Origin: Moringa oleifera
Lineage: Eukaryota > Streptophyta > Magnoliopsida > Brassicales > Moringaceae
Direction: 5' to 3'
DNA length: 64,000 nt
Assembly: GCA_021397835.1 (NCBI GenBank)
Contig: JAJFZO010000034.1
Span: 2,234,501-2,298,500 of the forward strand
The notes under the pieces were generated by a model, which saw only the letters and a program-made list of their open reading frames with translations, was not told the DNA's origin and ran no database searches. Position numbers and translations under genes: made by a program. Each line of letters begins with the position of its first letter. Position 1 is the stretch's first letter. Positions 1-11,300 of this stretch are shown piece by piece.

Positions 1-181
1 CTTTGGCTACATACAAACGTATGAACTCGGGGTTGTTTATTTGAGTTTCTTGGATGAAAGAATTATCGAAGATAATTTTATTTCTGAAATTTTGCTCTGA
101 AAATGGAAGCATAACTGTATGTGTTTCTGTATTGTTCAGTCTATCTAATTGCTAATGGTTTTCATGTGATTTTGTGTTCAG

Positions 182-447
182 ATAATGACGAAGTTATCGG
201 GCATAATAATCGAATTAGCAGGGAACGGCCCTCAGCTTTGAAGAATCATAATCAGATTCAAAATCGACATTCCCAATATAAATGCAAGGTTATCACGAGC
301 CATGTCAATACCGATTGTCAACATTCAGGGAAGTCCAAAGATTCTAATGTTAAAAGTGAACTTTCTGGGAATAAAAGGTTGGCAAAAACAGTCTCAAGTG
401 GGCAGAAGAACCCTAGAGCTGTGAGACCAAGCTCTCTCAGAAGTTAG
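182..447 (+). CDS. last exon of an unrecognised gene (5' part outside the window)
   Basis: An open frame of 88 codons follows a good 3' splice site (T-rich tract ending TTGTGTTCAG at 181) and ends in TAG at 447. The intron is in phase 1, so the first two bases finish a split codon. The peptide is hydrophilic and rich in Ser, Asn, Lys and Arg (it ends PRAVRPSSLRS); it has no membrane segment, no cysteine pattern and no domain I know, so it is probably a disordered C-terminal tail. An in-frame GTG at 121 lies in the presumed intron and is not a convincing start. The gene converges on the PPR gene, with about 690 bases between the two stop codons. That this is a real terminal exon is moderately likely; the function is unknown. 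Confidence 0.45.
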
Positions 448-1139
448 TGGTCTTGTTACTCGTTATCATTTGAAGACTACTGCGTTGGTTATACTGAGTT
501 TAGGGTATTTTTTTGTATTTCTTCCCCTGATGGAGAAAAGAATGTGGGTTCATGTGATAGAAGATGAAAAGTGAAGAAGAAGATCAAAAGATCCCATCTT
601 ATGTAACAATTTGTTTTATGACACGGAATTCACATGAAAAGACAACTGTTCTCATAGTCCATGCTTCTCTCTTTTTCTCTTATTCTTTTTCCTTTCAAAT
701 GTTCTGCCAGTCTTCAATTTCGAGATACCTTGCACTCTGAAAGTCCATGCTTGAAGAGTATCTCAACATGGGTGCTCTTGAAAGGTTGATATCACTCAAC
801 TGAAACCTCATAGCATTCATCTTTAAATATATTACAAGAAACAATATCTCTTCTCACCTTTCTTATCCCGTGTTTTCAAAGCCTTCTTGTTTTTGACGGA
901 TCTCTTGCCTTCTTCAATAGAGATTTATATCTGCAGCATGAGCAAATGAATCCATCTAGCCAAATTTGGCTAATTTGCTGGTGATGAGAATCTTATAGTT
1001 ATGTTGATAGATTCTCTCGGGCTGGCAACTCCAATTCCTAAAACTGGCTAACACTAGCCCAGTGGTGTTCAATCAACCTGTGCGACGTTGCTTTCTGCTT
1101 CTTGATCATTGCATTTCATGCAGTCTCACAAACCATAGA
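448..1139. other. convergent intergenic region, presumed 3' UTRs
   Basis: This stretch lies between the stop codons of two converging genes and should hold the 3' UTRs of both. I see no long open frame with coding character, no RNA gene and no transposon end. Confidence 0.5.
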
Positions 1140-3212
1140 TTACTCCTGACATGCATCAGCTGTAACTTGTAATTGCCCAATATTAGCTGCATTTGATTTT
1201 AACATCCTACTCTCCATCTCTACATGCAGCAGGTCCAGAATACTGTACAGTCTCGTAAAATCAGGATGGGATCCATCTCCAGAAAGAAACACATGAGCAC
1301 TGTTTTTTATCTCAATCCAACTACAACCCGGTTGCTTCTTCACTCTCTCCTCTTTCATTCGAACCCAAATCCTCTCAGCATCTACCATTCGTCCCCAATT
1401 CAGATACATTTCCATCAAAATTTGGTATACACCAGAGTTATGAGGCTCTACTTCCAAAATCCTCTCCCCAGCAATCTCACCCAACTTGATGTTGTTATGG
1501 ATTCTACAGGCTCCAAGCAAAGCTCCCCAAACGCTCGTAGGAACTTCAATTCCGTCTGCTCTCATGTGATCTAGGAAATCCATTGCCTCATTAATGAGTC
1601 CAGATCTCCCCAACAGATCAACAATACAGGTATAATGCTCACTTGTTGGCTGAAGGGAACAACTGGTTTTCATGTAATCAAAGTAATATTTACCCTCTTT
1701 TACCAATCCTGCATGACTGCAAGCGGATAGAACGCCAATAAAGGTTATATTGTTAGGAGTAACATCTGTGTCTCCCATTCGTTCAAACAACTTCAGAGCT
1801 TCTTCAGCATTTCCATGGTGAGCGAATCCACAGATTATAGAATTCCAAGAAATGACATCATGCGTTGGCATGGCAGAGAATTCCAGCAAAGCAGAATGCA
1901 TATTTCCACATCTTGCATACATAGTGATCATTGCATTAGATACAGAAATAAAATGATTGAACCCCATTTTGAGAGCCTGTGCATGAGTTTGTTCTCCAAG
2001 TTGTAAGGTTGGCACATCTGAACAAATTGTTAGAACACTTGTAAATGTAGCTTCATCAGGAGATGGACCTGATTCTCTCATCCTGATTAAACACTTTAGA
2101 CCTTCTTCACCAGAGTCATTTTCTCCCAATCCAAATATCATAACATTCCACATTGTTACATCTCGAGTTGGCATGACTTCAAAAAGTTTAAGGGCATTTT
2201 CAACTTCATCTATTTCAAAATATCCAACAATCATATTTGTCCAGGACACAACATCACCATATGGGCTTTTCTCAAGAAATGCATGAGCCTCCAGCGTAAG
2301 TCCGTTTCTTATCAGTCCCAGAAGGACAGAATTCCATGTCTTCTGGCACTTTTGAGGCATTTCTGTAAGACATTGCATTGCGTCCTTAAGTCTTCCATTA
2401 TTCAACAATCCATCAATAAGTAGCTTCCAAGAATCCAGATCCTTTTGGGGCATTTTTCTAAACAAAGCTTCTGCTGTGTGAATACACCCATTTTCAATAT
2501 ACCCACCTATCATGGCATTCCAAGCTTGAACATCCTTTATGGGCATATCTTCAAAGAGTTGACTAGCTTCAACAATCCGTCCAACTCGTGCAAGCCCAGA
2601 AATAATAATTGTCCAAGAAGCAGCATCCCTAAAACACATTTGCCTGAAATACTCTTCAGCCAAATCAAGTTTTCCACAATTCACAAGCCCTCCCAAGACT
2701 AAGTTCCATGAGATCACATCTCTCAGTGGCATTCCATCAAATAGCTTCACTGCCTCCTCAACCAATCCATTACGAACATATCCTGCAATCACTGAATTCC
2801 AAGTAACAACATCTCTCACGCCCATCCCATCAAATACCTCCTTCGCACCATCCACATGACCACCCTGCATCAGCCCTGCAATCACGGTGTTATAAGAAAA
2901 AACATCCCGCTCCGGCATCTGATGGAACAAACACATAGCCTTATCAAACTCATTATTTTGAAAATACCCTCGAATCATGGCGTTCCAGGTGACAGTGTTT
3001 CTTTGAGACATTTCATCAAAGAGCTTCTGGGCTTCTCGAATCAGGCCGCTTCTCATGTAGCTCGAGATCTTCGAATTCAAAGGCTTCAGATTCGGATGAG
3101 TTACGGATGCATGGTTTTGTGTCAGGAACAATGAAGTTTTCTGAGAGAGTGCTCTGCTGAGTTTTGGAAAGACAGAGTGTGTAAACTTGAGGATGGAACG
3201 AGAAGAGAACAT
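1140..3212 (-). CDS. pentatricopeptide repeat protein, PLS class with E/E+ C-terminus, probably mitochondrial
   Basis: Intronless gene for 690 residues, as usual for plant PPR genes. The N-terminus (MFSSRSILKFTHSVFPKLSR) is rich in Ser, Arg and Lys and lacks acidic residues, like a mitochondrial presequence. From about residue 45 to 560 there are back-to-back repeats of about 31-36 residues with the S/L/P signatures 'D(V)VTWNSVIAGYVRNG' and 'A(L)KLFDGMP'. Residues 560-665 match the E and E+ motifs (VWGALLGACRIHNN, then GCSWIEIKNSAHVFLSGDGSHP). A DYW deaminase domain is absent: the protein stops soon after E+. Proteins of this class bind single-stranded organelle RNA, one repeat per base, and E-class members commonly take part in C-to-U editing with a deaminase supplied in trans. 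The RNA target cannot be read reliably here. The first Met gives the only presequence-like start. Head to head with the chloroplast RRM gene at 3991. Confidence 0.93.
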   Translation of the reverse strand: MFSSRSILKFTHSVFPKLSRALSQKTSLFLTQNHASVTHPNLKPLNSKISSYMRSGLIREAQKLFDEMSQRNTVTWNAMIRGYFQNNEFDKAMCLFHQMPERDVFSYNTVIAGLMQGGHVDGAKEVFDGMGVRDVVTWNSVIAGYVRNGLVEEAVKLFDGMPLRDVISWNLVLGGLVNCGKLDLAEEYFRQMCFRDAASWTIIISGLARVGRIVEASQLFEDMPIKDVQAWNAMIGGYIENGCIHTAEALFRKMPQKDLDSWKLLIDGLLNNGRLKDAMQCLTEMPQKCQKTWNSVLLGLIRNGLTLEAHAFLEKSPYGDVVSWTNMIVGYFEIDEVENALKLFEVMPTRDVTMWNVMIFGLGENDSGEEGLKCLIRMRESGPSPDEATFTSVLTICSDVPTLQLGEQTHAQALKMGFNHFISVSNAMITMYARCGNMHSALLEFSAMPTHDVISWNSIICGFAHHGNAEEALKLFERMGDTDVTPNNITFIGVLSACSHAGLVKEGKYYFDYMKTSCSLQPTSEHYTCIVDLLGRSGLINEAMDFLDHMRADGIEVPTSVWGALLGACRIHNNIKLGEIAGERILEVEPHNSGVYQILMEMYLNWGRMVDAERIWVRMKEERVKKQPGCSWIEIKNSAHVFLSGDGSHPDFTRLYSILDLLHVEMESRMLKSNAANIGQLQVTADACQE

Positions 3213-3990
3213 ACTCCATTAGTTCTGACCACCAAATGCAGGGGAAAGAAAAACAAATAACTGTATGACATTTGAGTTAGTTAAAATATTTTTATAATTT
3301 ATTATTGTAATATAAAATAACATCATATAATTAATTAATATGTTTTTCTATCTAATTAAATATTTACCTTCATAAGACATTTTTCAATTGATTAAAATTT
3401 TTTATTAATGTGATCTTAACGGTATTTTTTTAGAATATAAAAAATATTTTTGTAATTTAATAAATTAATTTTAAATAAATATATACATTTTAATTATTTA
3501 TTTTATTTTATTATCACATATAATATAATTTCAAATAAATAAAAAATTTAAATAAAATGCCTTTTAATAAAATTAATTATATAATCATAGATAAAAATAA
3601 ATAATGCTTTGGCTATTAACATATTTTTTTTATTTTCTATTATGCTTAATGGAATTTTTAAGGTTAATCTAAGACTATCATTTTTTAAAATTTTTTTATA
3701 GTATATTAGTTGTGAGTTTATTTGTTTTTTTTTTAGCAGGAGCTTTAGGACAGGCAGAAAAGCCTGGACATGGGGACTTTTTGGACAATGAAGTGGAGAT
3801 AAAAAGTATAAATGGAGTAACACAACACTGATCCACTCTGAACTCACCTTATCCATCTCTCACTGGACGAAATCTGCCCACATCACCTTCCACCCATCAC
3901 GAACTATTTCCTCCCTCCATATCCTTCCCTCTGTCTCTCTTTCTCTGCCATTTTACTAATTTTCAGCCACCACCACCACAACCAGTAGCA
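3213..3990. promoter_or_regulatory. divergent intergenic region between the PPR and chloroplast RRM genes
   Basis: These 778 bases separate two start codons on opposite strands and must hold both promoters and 5' UTRs. About 3270-3720 is extremely AT-rich, with long A and T runs. From about 3840 to 3990 it becomes CT-rich (repeated CTC/TCT), typical of a plant 5' UTR, just before the start at 3991. I cannot name a TATA box confidently because of the general AT bias. Confidence 0.5.
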
Positions 3991-6409
3991 ATGGCGGGGA
4001 CAGCTGCGGCGGCAGTGGGCTCATCTCTCTCCCCATCTCTCCACGTCCTCAAATGCATGCATTCTAGCAAGCAGCAGTACCCATCTGATCATTCTCTCCT
4101 CAAGCTAATCCCACCATCATCCCGCACTTTGACATCCATATTTCACACTTATGCCACCGAGCCTGTAGTTTCTTTAGGCACTCTACCGCACAAGTGGCGT
4201 CTACTGAAGTTATCCGCCGCTGTTGCGCAGGGAGAGGCGACTGCCGCTGCTCCGGTGGTGGAAGAGGAGGAGCAGGCAGAGGAAGTGGAGGGAGGAGATG
4301 GGGAAGCCGATCAACAAGCTCAGAGTGACAGTGGCGATCCTGTGAACACCAAGCTTTATTTCGGGAACTTGCCTTATAATGTTGACAGTGCAATGCTTGC
4401 GGGGATCATACAAGAATATGGCAGCCCCGAGCTCATTGAGGTATCCAGAATGCCCGACTATGCTCCATGAATCTCCAATTTCTCTTGTTCTCAACTATGT
4501 TCTTCCCTCATAAACTTTTTGGCTAATTGGTTGCTTATGATTACCTCGTTTGCTCAATCAAGTTGCTATGCTGTTTCTGTAATGGAGTTCTGGGGCCTGC
4601 CCTATCATTCATAGGTGTTTGATTTCTCACTTACATTCCCAACTATGAATGTGCATAAGCTGTTTTGATTAATGGCTGAGAAGAGACATAGAGAAGTTCA
4701 GGTTACATGATGAGGTGCTTATGAGTTTTATTCTCATAGAATGATCCAATTAGCAGCTAAGATCTTCTACGGAGTTGTAAAGATGAGATTATATGCTATT
4801 CAGTATCAGTTAGTGTAGCTTTGCAATACCCAATTCATTATTGTTATGAGTTAAGGCTGTAGTTCATGGTAATCCAAATGGGTTCAGTCTACTAGTAAGC
4901 AAGTGTAAATGTATCGGTCAGATTCAAAGTTCGAATCCACTCAGAGCCACTGAGATTGTTCTTAACCCTTAAATTTAGGGTCTGGAAAAGATAAATCACC
5001 ATTCATTAATCGGATTTTCCAACTCAGATATCTCAATTATTAAAAAGAAAAAGTTGTAATTCACCATATGCCCGCAGAAAAGGATATCTGTTGCAATCAT
5101 GGTGAATATTTTCTGCAAACGTAGCCAATCATAGTATGAACCCAAATCAAGTAGGATAATTTAAGTTGGTAGATCTTCAATGGCTAGCTCAGGCTTCACC
5201 TGGTTTTAAGCTTCAATGACTGACGATCCATTTTGTTCTTATGAGACTAGATGATTTGAACTCTAATCTTCTTAAAGAAACTCTAGTCCTAGTAGTCATA
5301 GCACATTGTTTTAGGAATTGGAAGAGCCCAGGAATCCTCTAAAATGTACCATCAACTTTCAAGAAAAAATAGTAAGTGCTATATCTAGCATTGTGGAGTG
5401 ATTGATGAAGCATTTCGGGTTCTTTTTTTTTTATCTGTATTGAGAATGAAAATTTGTTAATTTGAACTATGTTAAGCTTTTAAATAGATAATAACGTTGT
5501 TTTAATTTAATAAAATAAATTATTATGATTTATTTTTTTATCAACACAATAAATTACAATAGTGCCTTTTTTTTCTATTGAAAAACTAGTGCATATTAGA
5601 TCAGATGTTGTAATTGCTTACAAGATGCTTACCTACGAGGCTCCAACAATGGTAAGAACTTTATTATTTGTTTACCCAACTGTATTTCCTTTCTTACAAC
5701 ATAACTGGTACAATGGTTCTTTATGTCGCTATGATTTATGGGATTTTGGGTTTTATATCATTTGAATGCTTTCAGGTTCTTTACCATAGAGAAACTGGAA
5801 GAAGCCGGGGGTTTGCATTTGTGACAATGAGCACCATTGAGGATTGCGACAAAATAATTGAAAATCTTGATGGAAGTGTAAGAAGCCTGCCCTCTATCTA
5901 TCTATCTTCAACTTCTTTCTCTGGACTCACATAGCAATGGAAGCATGATTGAATCCGTCTCCTCAGGCTTCAATACTAAAGCAATGTCCTCTGCTTTTTC
6001 AGGAATATTTGGGTCGAACTCTGAGGGTGAACTTCTCTGACAAACCTAAAGCAAGAACGCCTTTGTATCCTGAAACCGAATACAAGCTGTTCGTTGGGAA
6101 TTTGTCGTGGTCAGTCACTTCTGAAAGCTTGACGCAGGCTTTTCAAGAATATGGAAATGTAGTCGGAGCAAGAGTTCTATACGATGGAGAGACAGGAAGA
6201 TCACGGGGTTATGGTTTTGTCTGCTATGCAACAAAATCAGAGATGGATGCTGCTCTTCGATCTCTTCATGGAGTGGTATTTGCATTCTTGTTACCTTTGT
6301 TTTCCTACTGATCCATGAGAGACATCTGTAACTTCTGATCTCTTGGTGTTTTCAGGAACTAGAAGGCCGGCCAATGCGGGTAAGCCTGGCTGAAGGGAAG
6401 AAATCGTAA
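3991..6409 (+). CDS. chloroplast RNA-binding protein with two RRMs (33 kDa ribonucleoprotein, At1g01080-like)
   Basis: Four exons: 3991-4440, 5776-5877, 6003-6275 and 6356-6409, all phase 0 with GT-AG borders; 292 residues. The first ~75 residues are rich in Ser, Ala and Thr and poor in acidic residues, as in a plastid transit peptide. A strongly acidic linker (about residues 82-110, EEEEQAEEVEGGDGEAD) follows, as in the cp29/cp31/cp33 family. RRM1 carries RNP2 LYFGNL and RNP1 RGFAFVTM; RRM2 carries LFVGNL and RGYGFVCY. The order transit peptide, acidic region, two RRMs is the cpRNP design; such proteins bind many plastid mRNAs and affect their stability and editing. The short C-terminal exon ends EGKKS. 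The pattern looks closest to the protein I recall as At1g01080, from memory only. Intron 1 is 1.3 kb and may hold an old SINE. The neighbouring divergent gene also encodes an organelle RNA-binding protein. Confidence 0.93.
4868..5055 (+). repeat. possible degenerate tRNA-derived SINE in intron 1 of the chloroplast RRM gene
   Basis: A perfect RNA polymerase III box-B-like motif GTTCGAATCC lies at 4929-4938. About 50 bases upstream is a weak box-A-like stretch (GGTTCAGTCTACTAGTAAGC), and the unit ends in an A-rich tract near 5035-5053 (AAAAAGAAAAAG). This fits a plant tRNA-derived SINE of about 190 bp on the plus strand. The region does not fold into a tRNA I can recognise, and flanking target duplications are at best imperfect (CTGTAGTTCA and GTTGTAATTCA). 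Edges are approximate. Confidence 0.33.
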
Positions 6410-8348
6410 ATCATTGAATGGAAGTGTAAATGTGAGGAGCATGGAGGAGATGGAAGGAGATGATCATCTGGGTATGTTGAATGCAGTCACCTTGTGCGGC
6501 AGAGAGTAAAACCATTCATTTCTGAATGTGCATAACCAAGAAAATACTAGCATTTTTTTGTCTTTGCTTTTCTCCTTTGCCAAACGCTATCTTTTAGTCG
6601 ACAATTAACATAAATGCTCATGATCATCTTCATCAAATTCCTCATAAAGTAGCCAATTTTCCAGCAGAGAAGCCCCTCCAACACATTCATTAGATCATCT
6701 GCCGCTGCTGCTACCCAGCAGACCAGCAGAGTACCTTGTTTGAAGCCCAGATGCTTTATGATTGTGTGTGTTTCCCTTTTAGGAAGACAAATTCATTCAT
6801 TTCCAAGACCCATTTGGCACTAATTCATAAACATTTGAGAATAATGAGTAAGTTCCCCGACACGATTTTGCGATGATTAGCCTTATTGATTGCTTAATGT
6901 TGCAATGCTTGAGACAGACACAACCCCGCAACCTTATCATCTTTCAAAGCTTTGCGATTTTGCTTCCAAAAGCTATGCAAATGCAAATATGTTATTTTTT
7001 ATAAATGATTATTATGCTTTATTTTTTAGATTAACTCTGTTATCACTCAATAATCACTGCCCTTTGGCTAACTTTTTTTTATTTCTTTTGTGGTAGATAA
7101 AATACATTATTCAATGTTATTCATAATTTTTTTTAATTAAAATGCTGATTTTTTAAATATATTTTAAAACAGTGAGAGATAATAAAGATATTTATAAGCT
7201 TCTTAAATATCATGATAATGTTGAGATACTTTGCATCTCCACACTTTTATTGATTTATTTTTAAACAAAAAATCATTATGTGATAAAATAAAAGGTAAAC
7301 ATAAAAGAAAAAATTAAATTATATTCGTGTTTTATTTATATTTTGAAGTATAGATAATTACTTGTTTAAAAATTGGTTTAATTTATTTATTTAAAATTCT
7401 AAAAATTAAGATATTTAAATTGTGATTTTATATAATGAATTTTAAATTATTTTTTTAAATTTAAATAAATAGTTAAGTTATTATCATAAAAAAATTTAAA
7501 TATTTTATTATTAAAAAATATAATTTTTACGGGTAAAAATTAAAAAAAATTATAACAACAACGCTTATTTTAAATAAATATATAATATGTGATATGAAGG
7601 TCACAGAACTAACTAATTCAATGTAAGAAAAAATAAAAAGAACATAAAGTCCATAGAAAATACATCCAAATCCAAAAATGGGAGACCCTTTACATTAGTC
7701 TCCTAAACACAGTGAAACCCTTTGAGGATAAAATTCATTTTCTTTTTATCTAAAAAATTAAAAACAGAATAAATTCTTTTTATTTTTTAATTTCTTTTTC
7801 TTTTTATCCTTTTTCTCAATGAAGGCCCACCAAAAGACGTGGGCGGTGATACCCGTGGGCGCACGTTAGCAATAGGCGCAGTTGGGAAAGTGCGCTTTTC
7901 GTTATAAAAGTGCGCCTTTTTCTCTACGTGTACATACACACGTTAGAATTCCTTAAAAATATAAAGAGAAGAATTTGTGGTGACGGCTATTAAAAAAGAG
8001 GCGAAAAAAAAGCAGCGCAGTAATATAAGCGCAAAAGAGAACAAAAACCCAAAACACAGGGAGTAAGCGAAAGAGCAGCCAGATAACCAGCGGAGAAGAT
8101 CTTCCCTCGAATATCTCTCTCTCTATAGGTCTCTTTCTCTCTCTAGAGCTCTTCGTTTTTCTCTCTGTAAACCAACGTCCTAGATTCCCCGTCTGTTTTT
8201 ACGTACTTGATAACGGGTGTGTGTACGTAGATATTGATTTTCTTTATTGTGGAGGGTTTTGGTTGTCAGTACAGATCTTGAGGGAGGATTAGGCATTGGC
8301 GGATCTGTATAGGGTTCTGGGTTTTTGAGGTTTTGGGGGTTTTGACAA
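6410..8348. promoter_or_regulatory. intergenic region: 3' UTR of the RRM gene, AT-rich spacer, promoter and 5' UTR of the G3BP-like gene
   Basis: The first few hundred bases are probably the 3' UTR of the chloroplast RRM gene. About 6950-7800 is AT-rich with no gene. From 7820 the sequence turns more GC-rich and holds promoter-like words: AAGGCCCACC (site II-type GGCCCA) near 7825, and two AAGTGCGC boxes (near 7889 and 7908). A TATA-like TAATATAAG lies near 8021. A CT-rich leader (TCTCTCTCTCTATAGG) at about 8115-8165 precedes the start codon at 8349. Motif assignments are by eye. Confidence 0.4.
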
Positions 8349-11300
8349 ATGGCCACTCCCTATTCTATTCCAGTGACTGCTGCTCAGGTCCTCCTCCGTC
8401 TTCTCTTTCTATAACTTTCTCTCCCTTGCTTTTGCTTTTTTTTTTTTCCTCCTTGCATTTAAATTTGTTAATTTTGGAAGTTGAAAAGGGTATATGAGAA
8501 TAAAATCCTGGTTTTGCTTTTTTATTGCTTTTTTTTTTTTAATTTTTTCCAGGTAGGGACATACTTTGTGGGGCAGTACTATCATGTACTGCAGCAACAG
8601 CCAGAGTTTGTGCACCAGTTCTATAGTGATGCCAGCACCATGCTACGCATACATGGCAACACCAGAGACACCGCCACTGCAATGCTGGTATTAATTTTTC
8701 CTTTGGTTTCCCCCAATTGATATGATGATTTACCTTTTAAAATTTGATTCTTTTTCTTTAGTGTAAATGTTTAAACTAGTATTAATATGTTGGTTTTCTC
8801 ACCAACAAAAAGAAAGGGTATTTCTTTGATATGATCCTGCATTTAAGTTGATTGCACTGAGAATTATAGGATGAAGATGTAACGTTGTGTCCTTTGTCAT
8901 TGATGAATTACTATTTGGCTGTGTTTAGTGTTTTTTCCCCTGAATTTTTTGTATCATACTGGTTTAAGCAGGAGATGTGGATTGAGTTTGAGTTTTCTTT
9001 CTTTCTATTACAGCCCAGTTGGTTTTTCTACTGTTATGGATGCTTCGTTCTTATGGGATCAGAGTTTTTCTTTAGTTTATAGCATTTGGATAGAGATGGG
9101 CAATTCTACTAATCTTTTTACCTATCATGCTGAACTTTAAGGCAAAAGTATCAATTAGTAACTCCATTTGTCCACCTTAGGCCTATGTGGAGAAGCATGA
9201 AAGATACCGAAGTACTTCTGTTTCTGCTCAAACAAAAATGAAGATACCAAAGTAATCTATTAAGTTACCAGAACATATGATGCCTGAGGAGTTAACTTCT
9301 TGTTGAATTAGAAATCATAGTGTAGTAGTTGAGTGATTATCATCAATGACCTGATGAAAATGTTTGTCTCTTAGAAATAAGGGGAGCAGGCTTTGTTTCT
9401 CTAGGTCATGATGGAGTTGGTTATAGTGAGAATCTACTGATTACATGAAGTAGAATATTCCGTTATAGAAATTTTAAAATCATGTCTTGGCGGCTGGGTA
9501 CGTGGATAATCTAGTTGTAATACAATGACCTTTACAAAATGTGTAAATGCTGAAAAGGAGATTGTGTTTAGCATCCTCATACCCTGTATAATGTTGCTAG
9601 TTCAGTTTCTTAAACGTGAGTAACATGCGTATGGCTATGGTACTTCCATTCACTCTTTGTCACCCCCTCCAGCTGCCCTATAATAGGTGATTTGTGTTAG
9701 CACGAGCAAGAAGGTTGAAAATATTGCAGTAGTATTGGGAGAAATGGGAAGGCTGCCCAAAATTAAGGCCCATCCAGAAAATGTTTACCAGCATGGAGGC
9801 AATTCAATAAGCTTTAAATTTTAGTGACCTAAACTGGAAATCTTTATTAAGAATTTGATGGATTTAAGAAATTTGCATTTTCCTCTCTTATGGCATGTTT
9901 GGTTCGTGGGAATACGAATTCTTTTCTCACTTTATTATAAATGGAATTATTTTTCTAGCATTTGGTTCATTTTTATCAAAGAATTATAATTCTTTGATGA
10001 ATTTCCATTCCTTTGAAAACCCGGAATAGCTATTCTGAAGTGAACCCTCGGAATGGCTATTCCATGAAAACAAGAAATTGTTACATTTTTTTTATTCCCA
10101 TACTCTTGATGAAATTCTTAAATTACCATCATATATAATTATAATTATAATTATAACAATTTTATCTTTTTTATTTTTAAAATAATTTACAAAGAAGAAA
10201 AAGAAAAAGAAAAAGAAAAAAAAGTTATTATTAAAATATTAATAATATTAATATTTAAAAATAAAAAGTAATTATCAGCATATTATTTAGTTAATATTTT
10301 TTTATAATAATTTATTGTCATAAAATATTTATTAATTAATATTATTTTAAAAATTAATTAAATTATAATTAATTTAGTTGAAAGATATACTAGTCTTTTA
10401 AACTTATTTCAATTATTTTTTTACCTTATTCTTAATGAACCAAATATATGAAAATGAATTCATACTCTATTCAATTCCAATGAACCAAACATGATAAGAC
10501 ATATTGTTTTCTATTCCCAAAGAATACTTACTTATTCCATTCCCTCTCTATTCCATTCCACGAACCAAATATTCCATTAGAGATGTTATTCAACAAGATG
10601 AGTTCATATTTTTGTTTTTCACACATGCATGTTTTACAGTTAATAATTGTTTATAGCTTCAGACTAAATCCTCGGTATAAATGAATGGTGGTTCTTTTCA
10701 CATTAAATTCTTTAGTAACTGAGTTTTGGGACATGTTATTTTCCATTCGGATTAATCTGCTAATGTTTCTTGCTATCTTAGTGACATTTGTTGTCTTCTT
10801 TATGATTGTCTTCTGAAGGAACTGAATTGATTGTGATGCAAAGACTGAGTTTTACTTTAAGGTGCACTTACATTATGAAACTTGCTTGTATTGTTTGTCT
10901 ATCATGAGCGACTAATTGAGCTCTTGGATTCTGTTTGATTTCTTCATCTGTCATGCAGCAAATCCATACACTCGTGATGTCTCTCAGATATACGGCGATT
11001 GAGATCAAGACTGCACACTCCCTGGAATCTTGGAATGGAGGGGTCCTTGTGATGGTTTCTGGTTCTGTACAAATAAAAGATTTCAGCAGCAGAAGGAAGT
11101 TTATGCAAACGTTTTTCCTTGCACCTCAGGAGAAAGGCTATTTTGTTCTTAATGATATTTTTCACTTGGTTGATGAGGAGCCACTTCATCATCATCCAGC
11201 AGTTCTGTTGGCTCAGGGCAATCTTGATTCCCAACTCAATGCTTCTGCCACAATTCCGGAGCCAGGTACTGCAATTTACACTGAAAATATTTAGAACCAG

